DNA from: Bacteroidota bacterium
GTDB taxonomy: Bacteria; Bacteroidota; Bacteroidia; B-17B0; Aurantibacillaceae
Assembly: GCA_963169355.1 (NCBI GenBank)
Contig: CAUJCR010000055.1
Span: forward strand, 1 to 46,966
Direction of reading: 5' to 3'
Length of the DNA stretch: 46,966 bases
Made by a program: the position numbers and the translations under genes
The notes under the pieces: generated by a model
The model's input: only the letters and a program-made list of their open reading frames with translations
Database searches by the model: none
What the model was told of the DNA's origin: nothing
Shown: positions 1 to 9,203 of the stretch, piece by piece
Numbering within the stretch: position 1 is the stretch's first letter
Layout of the letters: the number at the start of each line of letters is the position of its first letter

Positions 1-88
1 CGAAAGCAGGTGTGTAGATTCTTTGGGCTGTTCGCGAAGCGCTTTCAAAGAATCAGCTTGATGCCACGATGATTTTAGCAAGATTTTA
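1..88. repeat. hairpin repeat family B, copy 1 (left arm cut by the window edge)
   Basis: Bases 6-88 are nearly identical to 15485-15567. The segment holds an inner inverted repeat (gattctttg at 17-25, caaagaatc at 46-54) around a loop with the palindrome ttcgcgaa. In the complete copy at 15443-15569 the right arm pairs with a left arm, which here would lie before base 1. No coding potential was seen. Confidence 0.75.
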
Positions 89-90
89 AA

Positions 91-259
91 AACCCAAATT
101 ATGTATTAGAAATCGTTATGAGCATCGAAAGTTCAATAAAACAGACACTTTTACGATTGAAGCATAGTACGCACTATGTTGAAAGAGTAAAAGTGGCGAA
201 GTGTTCTGTTTTGAAGAAATTTAGAGGCGGAATAGATTATCTAGTACATAATTTGGGTT
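91..259. mobile_element. 169-bp palindromic element, copy 1 (MITE-like or hairpin element)
   Basis: The ends are a 19-bp inverted repeat with one mismatch: aacccaaattatgtattag (91-109) and ctagtacataatttgggtt (241-259). Nested inside are aaaacaga (138-145) against tctgtttt (205-212), acttttac (147-154) against gtaaaagt (187-194), and an apical stem catagt (163-168) against actatg (173-178). The whole unit can fold into one long imperfect hairpin. It interrupts a repeat that is continuous at 15560-15575, so it looks inserted. A homologous element of equal length lies in the opposite orientation at 15142-15310. It has no room for a protein, so any movement would depend on proteins supplied elsewhere. 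That it is mobile is inference. Confidence 0.7.
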
Positions 260-264
260 ATTCG

Positions 265-357
265 CCTTGATTTTTTTGTAACTTTTTGTATCAAGACAAA
301 AAGTTTTATGAAAACTTGAACTTTTGTTTCTTTTGCTTCAGGGCAAAAGAAAGTAAG
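265..357. repeat. dispersed intergenic repeat, small-hairpin tail, copy 1
   Basis: This segment matches 15573-15665. It contains an inverted repeat cttgat/atcaag, the pair ctttttgt/acaaaaag, and the hairpin cttttgc (330-336) / gcaaaag (343-349) followed by aaagtaag. The last hairpin recurs at 14994-15013. These are dispersed repeats rather than the terminator of a neighbouring gene, because no gene ends just before them. Confidence 0.6.
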
Positions 358-370
358 ATAATATCCACTC

Positions 371-468
371 GAACGAGTTTTTTGTTTTTATTGCCGCAGC
401 ATTACAAATAACTGCGGATATTGCGTGAAGCATTAGCGTATATCCGACGGAGTGAGGTAACCTCGCTC
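371..468. repeat. cluster of GC-richer hairpins in the left gene-free region
   Basis: Three stems are visible: ccgcag (394-399) / ctgcgg (412-417); cggatat (415-421) / atatccg (440-446); gagtgagg (450-457) / cctcgctc (461-468, one G:T pair, 3-base loop). The first two share bases and would be alternative folds. The left edge (371-400) resembles 13270-13305, so at least part is a dispersed repeat. From about 480 to 670 I see nothing beyond AT-rich spacer. Confidence 0.5.
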
Positions 469-676
469 AGCTGCATTTTCAATGCCGCTACACTTAATTC
501 TGTTTGTGTATTATATTCATTTTAAAATCTAGGTTAATAAAATGACTGTATTTACGGTTAAAGAGGGGTTTTGTCTAAAATTTAGAATAATTCCAAATAA
601 AGCCGTTTGTGCTATGTTAGGCGGTGCTATTAGGTATTTATCTCATTTATTAGTTAATAAAAGTATAATAAAAGTA

Positions 677-707
677 TTGCAATAAACACTTAGCAATGAT
701 ACATTTG
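677..707 (+). promoter_or_regulatory. Bacteroidota-type promoter of sdhCAB
   Basis: A -33-like TTG (677-679) and a -7 box TACATTTG (700-707) are separated by 20 nt, matching the Bacteroidota consensus TTG-N(17-23)-TAnnTTTG. The box ends 25 nt before the sdhC ATG. Confidence 0.55.
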
Positions 708-732
708 CTGTGTTAAAATTTTATTTAAAATT

Positions 733-1395
733 ATGAGCAAAGGTTTCTTCAAATCATCAATCGGAAAAAAAGTAATTATGGGTTTAACCGGACTTTTTCT
801 GGTTTCATTTTTAGTAGTACATGTTGGTATTAATTCATTAATATATGCAAACGACAATGGCGAAACATTTAATGCAGGTGCGCACTTCATGGCGCATAAC
901 CCACTTATTAGAGTGATGGAAATTGTATTATTTGCCGGACTTATTCTACATGCTGTGCAGGCTATTATATTAACTATGGAAAATAAAAAGGCGCGTCCTG
1001 TAGCTTATGCTATGACTAATGGAGCAGCTAACTCATCATGGTACAGCCGTAGTATGGCACTATTAGGTATTTTGTTATTAATGTTTTTAGTAGTACATCT
1101 AGGAAACTTTTGGGTACCAACCAAGCAAGCTTTAATGGCAAATGAAGAGCATAATACCTTCGAGAATTTAAAAGTAGTGTTTAGTCAATGGTATTTTGTT
1201 GTTATATATTTAATAGGTGTTTTTGCACTTTGTTATCACTTATTACATGGGTTTCAATCAGCATTTCAATCACTAGGATTAAACCATAAAAAATACACGC
1301 CTACTATTAAAAAAATAGGAATTTGGTTCTCTATCATAGTTTGCCTATTATTTGCATCTATGCCTGTAACTATGTTTTTAGGTATTATTAAATAA
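733..1395 (+). CDS. sdhC: succinate dehydrogenase / fumarate reductase cytochrome b subunit (B-type)
   Basis: This is the membrane anchor of complex II. It carries electrons between the FeS subunit and menaquinone through two b hemes. The 220-residue protein has about five hydrophobic segments. Its histidines at 30, 73, 122, 169 and 172 lie in or near membrane helices, as expected for a diheme B-type SdhC, in which one subunit replaces separate C and D anchors. The order sdhC-sdhA-sdhB with no sdhD fits that type. The ATG at 733 follows a promoter box by 25 nt and begins the conserved N-terminal start MSKGFFKSSIGKK. sdhA follows after 35 nt, so the three genes form one operon. Confidence 0.93.
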   Translation: MSKGFFKSSIGKKVIMGLTGLFLVSFLVVHVGINSLIYANDNGETFNAGAHFMAHNPLIRVMEIVLFAGLILHAVQAIILTMENKKARPVAYAMTNGAANSSWYSRSMALLGILLLMFLVVHLGNFWVPTKQALMANEEHNTFENLKVVFSQWYFVVIYLIGVFALCYHLLHGFQSAFQSLGLNHKKYTPTIKKIGIWFSIIVCLLFASMPVTMFLGIIK

Positions 1396-1430
1396 TTTAG
1401 TATTCAACTTTTTCAATTTATAAATTCAAT

Positions 1431-3467
1431 ATGAGTAAATTAGATTCAAAAATTCCAGAAGGCTCGTTAGACCAAAAATGGACTAAATACCGTTCTACTA
1501 TTCCTTTAGTAAATCCAGCTAATAAACGTAGTTTAGAAGTAATAGTTGTGGGTTCGGGTTTAGCAGGCGCTTCGGCTGCGGCTTCGTTAGCCGAAATGGG
1601 ATATCAAGTAAAAGTATTTTGTTTTCAAGACTCGGCTCGTAGAGCCCACTCTATTGCTGCTCAAGGTGGTATAAATGCGGCTAAAAATTATCAAAACGAT
1701 GGTGATTCTATTTACCGTTTATTTTATGATACAGTAAAAGGTGGTGATTACCGTGCACGTGAGGCCAATGTACATCGTTTAGCCGAGGTGTCAGGTAATA
1801 TTATTGATCAATGTGTGGCACAAGGCGTGCCTTTAGCGCGCGAATATGGCGGTTTATTAAGTAACCGTTCATTTGGTGGAACCCAAGTACAACGTACATT
1901 TTATGCTGCTGGACAAACTGGCCAACAATTATTATTAGGAGCTTATTCTGCTTTACAACGTCAAGTTGGAACGGGTATGGTAACTATGTTAGCCCGTCAC
2001 GAGATGTTAGAGTTAGTTACTATTGACGGTAAGGCTCGTGGTATTATTGCTCGTAACTTAATAACTGGAGAATTAGAAAAACATTTCGGTCATGCAGTTT
2101 TAATTTGTTCGGGTGGATATGGTAATGTGTTCTATTTATCTACAAATGCCATGGGTAGTAATGCTACGGCGGCTTGGAAAGCACACAAAAAAGGAGCTTT
2201 TTTTGCAAACCCGTGCTATACGCAAATTCACCCAACTTGTATTCCTGTATCGGGCGATCATCAATCTAAATTAACTCTTATGTCTGAATCGTTGCGTAAC
2301 GATGGTAGAATTTGGGTACCAAAGAAAAAAGAAGATGTAGAGGCTATTCGTGCAGGTAAATTAAATCCTAATCAAATTAAACCAGAGGATAGAGATTATT
2401 ATTTAGAAAGAAGATACCCAGCATTTGGTAACTTAGTGCCTCGTGATGTGGCTTCGCGTGCAGCTAAAGAAAGATGTGATGCGGGTTATGGTGTAAATAA
2501 AACTGGACAGGCTGTTTACCTTGATTTTGCTCATAACATGAAGTATAAGTATGGCAAAATGGAAGCAACTAAAAAAGGTATTCAAAACCCAACCGAAGCT
2601 CAATTAGAGGCATTAGGAATGGACGTGATAAAAGAAAAATACGGTAACTTGTTTGATATGTACGAACAAATTACAGGCGTTAATCCTTATAAAAATCCAA
2701 TGCAAATCTATCCAGCCGTACATTATACTATGGGTGGTTTGTGGGTTGATTATAACTTAATGACTACCATTCCAGGTTTATATGCTCTTGGTGAGGCTAA
2801 CTTCTCCGACCACGGCGCTAACCGTTTAGGAGCTTCGGCATTAATGCAAGGCTTAGCCGATGGTTATTTTGTAATTCCTTATACTATTGGTGTATATTTA
2901 TCTACCGAAGTTACTCGTATGAGTAATGAGAAAGATAAAGCAGATTCTATTGATAAAGTAAAAACTAAACATCCTGAATTTGATAAGGAATTAGCCGAAG
3001 TAAAAGCGCGCATTGATAAATTTCTAACTATAAAAGGTACTCAATCTGTTGAAAGTTTCCACAAGCGTTTAGGAAAAATTATGTGGGATAAATGCGGTAT
3101 GGCGCGTAATAAACAACATCTTACCGAAGCTATTAAAGAAATTCAAGATTTAAGAGCTGAGTTTTGGAAAGATGTTCGTGTATTGGGTACAGCTGATGAG
3201 TTTAATCCTGATTTAGAAAAAGCAGGACGTGTTGCGGATTTCTTAGAGTTAGGAGAGTTGATGTGTAAAGATGCTTTACACCGTGAGGAAAGTTGTGGTG
3301 GACATTTCCGTGAGGAGCACCAAACCGAAGAAGGTGAAGCAAAACGTGATGATGTAAATTTTGCTTATGTAGCAGCTTGGGAGTTTAAAGGCGAAAGTAA
3401 TTTTGAATTACATAAAGAAGAATTAAAATACGAGAATATTAAAATTGCTGCTAGAAGTTATAAATAA
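1431..3467 (+). CDS. sdhA: succinate dehydrogenase / fumarate reductase flavoprotein subunit
   Basis: Catalytic subunit of complex II. It oxidises succinate to fumarate on a covalently bound FAD on the cytoplasmic side. The 678-residue protein has the dinucleotide-binding GSGLAG (41-46) after a beta strand. [11 protein letters not shown] (73-83) includes the histidine (H73) that normally carries the FAD. Further in are the substrate-site segments HPTC and the Arg-rich VPRDVASRA, and later HYTMGGLW and [13 protein letters not shown]. Length and motifs are those of the B-type enzyme. It is the second gene of sdhCAB, and a 113-nt spacer without an obvious terminator precedes sdhB. Confidence 0.95.
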   Translation: MSKLDSKIPEGSLDQKWTKYRSTIPLVNPANKRSLEVIVVGSGLAGASAAASLAEMGYQVKVFCFQDSARRAHSIAAQGGINAAKNYQNDGDSIYRLFYDTVKGGDYRAREANVHRLAEVSGNIIDQCVAQGVPLAREYGGLLSNRSFGGTQVQRTFYAAGQTGQQLLLGAYSALQRQVGTGMVTMLARHEMLELVTIDGKARGIIARNLITGELEKHFGHAVLICSGGYGNVFYLSTNAMGSNATAAWKAHKKGAFFANPCYTQIHPTCIPVSGDHQSKLTLMSESLRNDGRIWVPKKKEDVEAIRAGKLNPNQIKPEDRDYYLERRYPAFGNLVPRDVASRAAKERCDAGYGVNKTGQAVYLDFAHNMKYKYGKMEATKKGIQNPTEAQLEALGMDVIKEKYGNLFDMYEQITGVNPYKNPMQIYPAVHYTMGGLWVDYNLMTTIPGLYALGEANFSDHGANRLGASALMQGLADGYFVIPYTIGVYLSTEVTRMSNEKDKADSIDKVKTKHPEFDKELAEVKARIDKFLTIKGTQSVESFHKRLGKIMWDKCGMARNKQHLTEAIKEIQDLRAEFWKDVRVLGTADEFNPDLEKAGRVADFLELGELMCKDALHREESCGGHFREEHQTEEGEAKRDDVNFAYVAAWEFKGESNFELHKEELKYENIKIAARSYK

Positions 3468-3580
3468 ACAGGCAATAGCATAAGTAAATTTAAAAGTGTA
3501 CAACAAAAAACAAAACTAATACAACCCGTTTAAGCAATTGGCCTGGTGTCTTTTGCCTAATCAATAATAACTAAATAAAT

Positions 3581-4357
3581 ATGGGATCAGGAAACGAACA
3601 ATTTTTAAATCTAACACTTAAAGTGTGGAGACAAAAAAACAGTAAAACCGCTGGAACCTTTGAAACACATCAGTTAACAGGCATTTCAACAGACATGTCG
3701 TTTTTAGAAATGTTTGACGTGCTAAATGAAAAACTAATTCACGAAGGAAAAGATCCAATTGCTTTTGATCACGATTGCCGTGAAGGTATTTGTGGTATGT
3801 GTAGCATGTTTATTAATGGTCGTCCGCATGGTCCTAAACAAGGTATTACAACTTGTCAGTTACACATGCGTTCGTTTAAAAACGGTGATACTATTATTGT
3901 TGAACCATGGAGAAGTGCGGCATTTCCAGTGATTAAAGATTTATCAGTAGATAGAACGGCTTTTGATAGAATTATTTCTTCGGGTGGATATGTATCTGTA
4001 AATACAGGCAACGCTCAAGATGCTAATAATATTTTAATTCCAAAATCGGCAGCCGATGAGGCATTTGCTGCTGCCGCTTGTATTGGTTGTGGTGCATGTG
4101 TAGCTACTTGTAAAAACGGCTCAGCCATGTTATTCGTATCAGCTAAAGTATCTCAATTAGCTTTATTACCACAAGGACAGGCAGAGCGTAAAGAGCGTGT
4201 TTTAAATATGATTGCCCAAATGGATGCAGAAGGATTTGGTAATTGTACCAATACTGGTGCTTGCGAGGCAGAGTGCCCTAAAGGCATTTCTATTGAAAAT
4301 ATTGCTCGTATGAATAGAGAATTTATAGGCGCTAGCCTTACAACTCCAAATAAATAA
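3581..4357 (+). CDS. sdhB: succinate dehydrogenase / fumarate reductase iron-sulfur subunit
   Basis: Electron-transfer subunit of complex II with three FeS clusters. The 2Fe-2S ligands are C66, C71, C74 and C92 in the ferredoxin-like N-terminal half. The C-terminal ferredoxin domain has C167-x2-C170-x2-C173-x3-C177 and C222-x5-C228-x3-C232 for the remaining two clusters. The 258-residue length is normal. It is the last gene of the operon, and a strong hairpin terminator begins 24 nt after its stop codon. Confidence 0.95.
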   Translation: MGSGNEQFLNLTLKVWRQKNSKTAGTFETHQLTGISTDMSFLEMFDVLNEKLIHEGKDPIAFDHDCREGICGMCSMFINGRPHGPKQGITTCQLHMRSFKNGDTIIVEPWRSAAFPVIKDLSVDRTAFDRIISSGGYVSVNTGNAQDANNILIPKSAADEAFAAAACIGCGACVATCKNGSAMLFVSAKVSQLALLPQGQAERKERVLNMIAQMDAEGFGNCTNTGACEAECPKGISIENIARMNREFIGASLTTPNK

Positions 4358-4380
4358 GCTCTTAAAATCAAGTTTTAACA

Positions 4381-4410
4381 AAAAATCGACAAAATTCTTT
4401 GTCGATTTTT
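4381..4410 (+). terminator. intrinsic terminator of sdhCAB
   Basis: A perfect 13-bp inverted repeat, aaaaatcgacaaa (4381-4393) / tttgtcgattttt (4398-4410), has a 4-nt loop and the T-run continues for two more bases. It directly follows sdhB. Confidence 0.85.
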
Positions 4411-4464
4411 TTGTCGAGTCACTTTTTTGAACTACTTTTACTAAATCATTTTAGTTTAGTTGTC

Positions 4465-4503
4465 ATGAGAGAGGCAAAGATATAAATTTTACTTCTGTTT
4501 ATT
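4465..4503 (+). other. signal-peptide start interrupted by an in-frame TAA
   Basis: An ATG at 4465 is in frame with the secreted protein that follows. It reads MREAKI, then TAA (4483-4485), then ILLLFILLNRVSAQ. Without the stop this is an ordinary signal peptide: basic start, hydrophobic core, and a cleavage site of the SAQ type common in this phylum. With the stop, no ATG, GTG or TTG start keeps the hydrophobic core. It could be a nonsense mutation, a base error, or initiation at the ATT at 4486. Confidence 0.55.
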
Positions 4504-6168
4504 TTGCTAAATCGTGTTAGCGCTCAATGTACTGGAGGTACAAATAATGGCGCATTATCTCCGGCTCCAAGCGCTGCTTGGCAAACAATGACTTGGCCTG
4601 TAGGAGATTTTTATTACACCTTCAACGTGCCTTCTGCTTCTTGTTACCCTCAATATGAATTTTCATTTTGTGACAACGGAGGTTCGGCATCATTTGATAC
4701 ACAAATAACCATCTTAGATAATACAGGTACTTCGGTAGCGTATAATGATGATAACTGTAGTCTTCAATCTAAAGTGCTATGGACCCCGAGTTCTCCTGGA
4801 ACTTATAGAGTGAGAGTTACTAGGTTTTCATGCGCCGCTACAACTGCTACTTCTACTTTAGCTTATCGTTATGTGGCTACCTACACCAATACACCAAACT
4901 ATACTTTAATTGGAAATGCTACTACAAATAATACTTGTACTGTACTTACGCCCAATACGGCTAGCCAAAGAGGCTGTGTGTGGGATGTAAATTCTACCTT
5001 AAATTTTACATCCAATTTTTCTTATGATTTTACAATTAATTTAGGAAATAATGATGGTGGGGCAGATGGAATGGCTTTTGTGATTCAAAATGCCCCTAGT
5101 GGCAGATGTGCATGTGGAAGCGTGGGTGGCGCATTAGGAGCTGGTGGTATTACTAATTCTTTAATTGTTGAAATTGATACCTACATTAACACAGAAGATA
5201 GAGATGATTTCTCTACTAATTTTATTGGCTGTGCAGGAACAGAAGATCCAGACCATATTGATATGTGGCTAAATGGCAATGTAAATCCTGATTTAGATTT
5301 TAATTGCAATACAACAGGTGCTGGCGAAAGACCTGTAATTCCATCGGCTGTTAGGTTACAAAACCCACCAGGTACAAATTATAATATTGAAAATGGCTTA
5401 GACCATATCTTAAGAGTAGCTTGGACACCTGGAGCACCAGGAACAATCTCTGCTTCTATTTTAAACACGGCTTTAAGCACTACTTATGCCGTAGCTTCTA
5501 CTACACTTAATCCAATTACTGTATTTGGAACTAATACGCCGTATTTTGGCTTCACAGGCTCTACGGGTGGTTTATCTAATCAACAAAGTTTTTGCAATCC
5601 ATTACAACTATTACCTATTGAGCTACTTAGTTTTGAAGCAACTTGTAATGATAATAATACCATTGATGTAAATTGGTCAACCGCCGTTGAAATTAACAGT
5701 AAATTATTTGAGTTGGAAAGAAGTACTGATGCGATTCATTATACTAAAGTAGCAGAGTATCATACAGCGGGCAACACATCGCAGGTGCAAAAATATCATT
5801 TTAGTGATGTGGCTACTGAAAACAATACTTATTATTATCGTTTAAAACATATAGACGAGGGCGGATATGTGCATTATCAAAAAACAATTGCTTCGGCTAA
5901 CAACTCGTGTTTTGAGTTAGCTCAATATATTGAGGTTTATCCAAACCCAACGTCTGACATGCTTAATGTTTCGGTTGGAAATTTAAAGAATAGCGTTATT
6001 GAAATTTTAAATGATAAAGGACAACTTGTTTATAAATCAGACTTAATAAATACAAGCAACCAAAACATTATTACAATTTCAACTAATGAATTTGCAAATG
6101 GTATTTATGCTGTTAGAGTATTGAGTGATTATAAAACTATCGTTAAAAAGTTAGTTGTTAATCGTTAG
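4504..6168 (+). CDS. secreted lectin-like protein with T9SS C-terminal sorting domain
   Basis: Probable cell-surface or secreted protein. In order it shows a remnant of a signal peptide, then a roughly 110-residue cysteine-containing beta domain resembling the pre-peptidase C-terminal type. Next is a legume/L-type lectin-like domain (about 130-375) with conserved GGADGMAFVIQ and a long Asp-rich segment that may bind calcium. A fibronectin-III-like stretch follows (about 375-465), then a type A T9SS sorting tail beginning near VYPNPTSD and ending in a basic residue. The first usable start by normal rules is TTG 4504, which loses the signal peptide; see the interrupted segment at 4465-4503. The stop overlaps the convergent deacetylase by 11 bp. 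The ligand cannot be named. Confidence 0.7.
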   Translation: MLNRVSAQCTGGTNNGALSPAPSAAWQTMTWPVGDFYYTFNVPSASCYPQYEFSFCDNGGSASFDTQITILDNTGTSVAYNDDNCSLQSKVLWTPSSPGTYRVRVTRFSCAATTATSTLAYRYVATYTNTPNYTLIGNATTNNTCTVLTPNTASQRGCVWDVNSTLNFTSNFSYDFTINLGNNDGGADGMAFVIQNAPSGRCACGSVGGALGAGGITNSLIVEIDTYINTEDRDDFSTNFIGCAGTEDPDHIDMWLNGNVNPDLDFNCNTTGAGERPVIPSAVRLQNPPGTNYNIENGLDHILRVAWTPGAPGTISASILNTALSTTYAVASTTLNPITVFGTNTPYFGFTGSTGGLSNQQSFCNPLQLLPIELLSFEATCNDNNTIDVNWSTAVEINSKLFELERSTDAIHYTKVAEYHTAGNTSQVQKYHFSDVATENNTYYYRLKHIDEGGYVHYQKTIASANNSCFELAQYIEVYPNPTSDMLNVSVGNLKNSVIEILNDKGQLVYKSDLINTSNQNIITISTNEFANGIYAVRVLSDYKTIVKKLVVNR

Positions 6169-6922
6169 TTGATTTCGGTAATTCAATACTAAATTCAAAT
6201 CCACGTTTTTTTATTTCAGGAATTAATTCATTTAATAATTCGGGCATGATGTCTAATCTATCATGAAGTAAGATGATTGAATTAGGTCTGAGTTTGTTTA
6301 GTATTCGCTGTTTAATTTTTGAGATATTTTGTGTAGAGGTATCATAGCTACGAATGTTCCAACCGATGGTGTGTAATTGCAATTGCTTAACTACTTTGGA
6401 AATACGAGGATTCGTAACACCAAAAGGTGGACGAAACAACAAACTTTGCGCTTGATATTGATGAATTAACTGTTGGCATTGCGTAAGGTCATTTAAAACT
6501 TTTTTACTTGACCAAGTATCTATTAAATGATGATGAGAGAAACTATGATTTCCAATTAAATGACCTTTGGCAACAATTTGTTTCACAATCTCCTCTTGTT
6601 CTTGTATGTTTTTCCCTATTAAAAAAAACACGGCTTTTACTTGATGTGTTTCTAAAACATCTAACACCAAAGGGGTATTTTTAGCATGTGGTCCATCATC
6701 AAAACTAAGCATAATCGAGGGCTTAGCGGTGTTTAACTTATTAGTAGCTTGTAGATGAAAATTAAGTTGAATAAAATAAGCGCCACAAAATTCAGTTATT
6801 AGAAAACACAATGCCCAAATAATCCAATAAATAATAGCGCCATTGAAATAATAAAGTAGTCCTAATCCTATAAGGAAAACAAGTACAACAATACGATGTT
6901 TATTTTTTGTAAATACATCCAT
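6158..6922 (-). CDS. NodB-type polysaccharide deacetylase family protein
   Basis: Carbohydrate-esterase-4 fold protein, predicted to be membrane anchored. Residues 10-50 form two hydrophobic segments, then the NodB domain begins. Catalytic motifs are complete: FDDGPH (74-79, with D75 and D76), HSFSH (126-130, metal ligands H126 and H130), RPPFG (164-168) and LLHD (218-221). It is the last gene of the leftward ketosynthase operon, 23 nt after its neighbour, so its substrate may be linked to the polyketide product or its carrier rather than to cell-wall glycan. That link is inference from position. The 254-residue length is typical of small members. Its 3' end overlaps the convergent lectin-like gene. 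Confidence 0.85.
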   Translation of the reverse strand: MDVFTKNKHRIVVLVFLIGLGLLYYFNGAIIYWIIWALCFLITEFCGAYFIQLNFHLQATNKLNTAKPSIMLSFDDGPHAKNTPLVLDVLETHQVKAVFFLIGKNIQEQEEIVKQIVAKGHLIGNHSFSHHHLIDTWSSKKVLNDLTQCQQLIHQYQAQSLLFRPPFGVTNPRISKVVKQLQLHTIGWNIRSYDTSTQNISKIKQRILNKLRPNSIILLHDRLDIMPELLNELIPEIKKRGFEFSIELPKSTND

Positions 6923-6945
6923 TTATATTGTATGGCTTAATCTAT

Positions 6946-8001
6946 CTAGCAATTGCTTAATAACGTGAACGAATAATTAATTCCTAAATATTGGTTGATG
7001 ATTAAGGTGTATTTAATTTCAGTTGGTTTTTTATTTTCAATAGCAAGTGTGTCAGGTATAATCTGATGCTTAATGATTTTAGAAGCAGTGTATAAAGCAA
7101 ATGCAGAAGCGGTGTGATACTCGCCACAAGCGTTTTTAAAAGCTACAACCGAGCTGCTTTGTTTAATAGTTGGTAACAATTCTTGTAAAATTTTATCGAA
7201 ATCAACATCACCGCTAAAGCCCATCACACACACATCAATTTGAGAAATATCCAGTCGATGAGATTTTAAAAACAAATGAAGCTTTTCTAAAACATCCGTT
7301 GATGTTTTGGGTTTATATAAAGTTTGTACATCAAGCAAACAAGCTAAGGTTGAATTTGTACGTTGGTTTTCTAACACAAAAAAAGTAGAGCCTTCGCTTA
7401 ATTGAATGCCTTTACTTGTTGATGCCCAAATTGGATGAGGAGGTGCTTGTAGTTTATTAGCTTTTCTAATGAGTTGAACATAGGTTGGGGTGTGTTCTTC
7501 AATTCCGCCAATAAGGATTTTTTGTTTACCTTCTTTAAATAACATGAGTGCATCAATCATTGCACTTTCAAATGAGAAGCCACGATGCACATACGTATAA
7601 TTATAAGCGTGGCATTTCATAATTAATCCTATTTGAGCACCTACGGTGTTGTGGGTTGATTGTATGAAAGATGTTGGGGTTAAAAACTGTTCGTCGTTAT
7701 TTACTAAGGCTAATAAAAAACGCTCGCTATCTTCAAAACAACCTAAGCCTGTACCTGTAATAATTGCATCAACTTGGGTAACGTTCGCCTCTTGTAATGC
7801 AATATTTCCAGCAGCTACGCCCATTTTTATGGCGCGCCCCATTCTGCGAAGTAAATTAGGTGCAATAAATTCTTTATATGATGGTTCAATAGCGTTAAAG
7901 TAATCTTCTTGAGCAGGCGCTAATGATTCAAAAAACCATTGTTTATCAATCGTGTTTTGAGGCGAAATACAACCTGTACCATTTATATACACTTTACTCA
8001 C
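6946..8001 (-). CDS. ketosynthase-like protein lacking the catalytic Cys (chain-length-factor-like)
   Basis: Thiolase-fold protein of 351 residues related to beta-ketoacyl-ACP synthases. The nucleophile region reads VHRGFSFESAM (138-148), with no cysteine where active enzymes have one. The first active-site histidine motif (HGTxT) is also lost. A segment KNACGEYHTASAFALY near residue 295 retains the second His region. Proteins of this kind pair with an active ketosynthase and help set chain length. The stop-start overlap with the active ketosynthase upstream is 4 bp, so the two are probably translationally coupled and could form a heterodimer. The assignment to flexirubin or aryl-polyene synthesis rests on the operon as a whole. 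Confidence 0.75.
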   Translation of the reverse strand: MSKVYINGTGCISPQNTIDKQWFFESLAPAQEDYFNAIEPSYKEFIAPNLLRRMGRAIKMGVAAGNIALQEANVTQVDAIITGTGLGCFEDSERFLLALVNNDEQFLTPTSFIQSTHNTVGAQIGLIMKCHAYNYTYVHRGFSFESAMIDALMLFKEGKQKILIGGIEEHTPTYVQLIRKANKLQAPPHPIWASTSKGIQLSEGSTFFVLENQRTNSTLACLLDVQTLYKPKTSTDVLEKLHLFLKSHRLDISQIDVCVMGFSGDVDFDKILQELLPTIKQSSSVVAFKNACGEYHTASAFALYTASKIIKHQIIPDTLAIENKKPTEIKYTLIINQYLGINYSFTLLSNC

Positions 8002-9197
8002 GCTTTTACTTTTTTAAAGATTAATGATGAGCAATTTCCACCAAAGCCAAATGAATTAGAAAGTACCGTATTTACAGGCGTTTTCACTAATTCTGTTTCA
8101 GGAACTAATTGAGTGTCTGTAATAGGTGTACTAAAATTTAAGTTAGGAAAAATCATATCGTTTTGAATAGATAAAACTGATATAACAGCCTCTATACTTG
8201 CAGCGGCAGCTAAGGTATGACCGGTAAATGCTTTAGTAGAACTAAACTTAGGCACATTGTTTCCAAAAACAGTTTTAGTTGCCATACTTTCCGAAGCATC
8301 ATTATTAGGAGTGCCTGTGCCGTGCATGTTGATATAATCTATTTCAGCAGGAGTTAAGCCACTCATCTCTAAAGCTTGTTGTATGGCTAATGTAGCGCCA
8401 TAACCATCGGGCGAAGATGCTGTTTGATGATGCGCATCGTTGGTATTAGAATAACCAACTACTTCAGCCAGTGCTTTTCCTCCGCGCTCTTTTAAGGCTT
8501 GTTCTCCTTCTATTACTAAAAAAGCTGCGCCTTCGCCAAGATTTAATCCTTTTCTGTTTTCATCAAATGGTTTACACCATTCTTTATCCAAAATCATTAA
8601 AGTATTAAAACCATTAAATGTAAATTTAGAAAGTGCATCTACGCCACCTACAATGGCTCTATCTAATAAACCATGCTTTATCATTCTACTACCTAACATA
8701 ATGGCATTAGCAGCCGATGAACAAGCTGTGGAAATAGTAGTTACATAATCTACATTACCTAAATAATCGGCAATACGTTCGGTGCTATCGCCACAGTCGT
8801 GTGTGTCTAATACATACAAATGTTCGGCGTCTTCCAATAAATTTTTATAATACAACTCCGTTTTACCCATACCTGCAACTGTGGTTGAAGAAATAACCCC
8901 TGTGCGTTTTCCATCATTAGGTTTTATACCCGAATGTACAACGGCTTCTTTAGCCGCCAACATCGCTAAGTACGAATTACGATTTAATGCTGGATTGGCA
9001 TCGCCTACCAACTGGGCTAGTTGCTCGTTAGATAATTTTACCTCGCCAGCCACAAAATCATCTTTGTGTCGTGTGCTAAGGTGATTTATTTTGCCAATAC
9101 CTGTTTTAGATTGAGCCAACGATTGAAAACATTCCTGCACATTATTGCCAATAGCAGAAATCATTCCTAAACCTGTTATAAAAATACGTTGAGACAA
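7998..9197 (-). CDS. beta-ketoacyl-ACP synthase (FabF-like, flexirubin/aryl-polyene type)
   Basis: Condensing enzyme for chain elongation on an acyl carrier protein. The 399-residue protein has an intact catalytic set: C159 in STACSSAANA, H292 in MHGTGTPNND, K322 and H327 in STKAFTGHTLAAAASIE. It lies between its ACP (6 nt upstream) and a Cys-less partner that overlaps it by 4 bp. Three ketosynthase-like genes plus an ACP, without fabD, fabG or fabH, argue against primary fatty acid synthesis and for a specialised polyene pigment pathway. Reductase and dehydratase functions would have to be encoded elsewhere. Confidence 0.85.
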   Translation of the reverse strand: MSQRIFITGLGMISAIGNNVQECFQSLAQSKTGIGKINHLSTRHKDDFVAGEVKLSNEQLAQLVGDANPALNRNSYLAMLAAKEAVVHSGIKPNDGKRTGVISSTTVAGMGKTELYYKNLLEDAEHLYVLDTHDCGDSTERIADYLGNVDYVTTISTACSSAANAIMLGSRMIKHGLLDRAIVGGVDALSKFTFNGFNTLMILDKEWCKPFDENRKGLNLGEGAAFLVIEGEQALKERGGKALAEVVGYSNTNDAHHQTASSPDGYGATLAIQQALEMSGLTPAEIDYINMHGTGTPNNDASESMATKTVFGNNVPKFSSTKAFTGHTLAAAASIEAVISVLSIQNDMIFPNLNFSTPITDTQLVPETELVKTPVNTVLSNSFGFGGNCSSLIFKKVKA

Positions 9198-9203
9198 GTA
9201 CGA

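Noticed and set aside
265..357. Small hairpins as intrinsic terminators
   Set aside because: The same hairpins recur as dispersed repeats and do not follow a gene end, so I list them as repeats.
1..732. tRNA, rRNA or CRISPR in the gene-free stretches
   Set aside because: No cloverleaf, conserved rRNA sequence or regularly spaced repeats were seen in 1-732 or 14848-15776.
690..890. Open frame opposite the start of sdhC, and similar antisense frames elsewhere (4153-4371, 35061-35297, 39501-39806)
   Set aside because: They overlap well-supported genes on the other strand and show no recognisable domains or signals.
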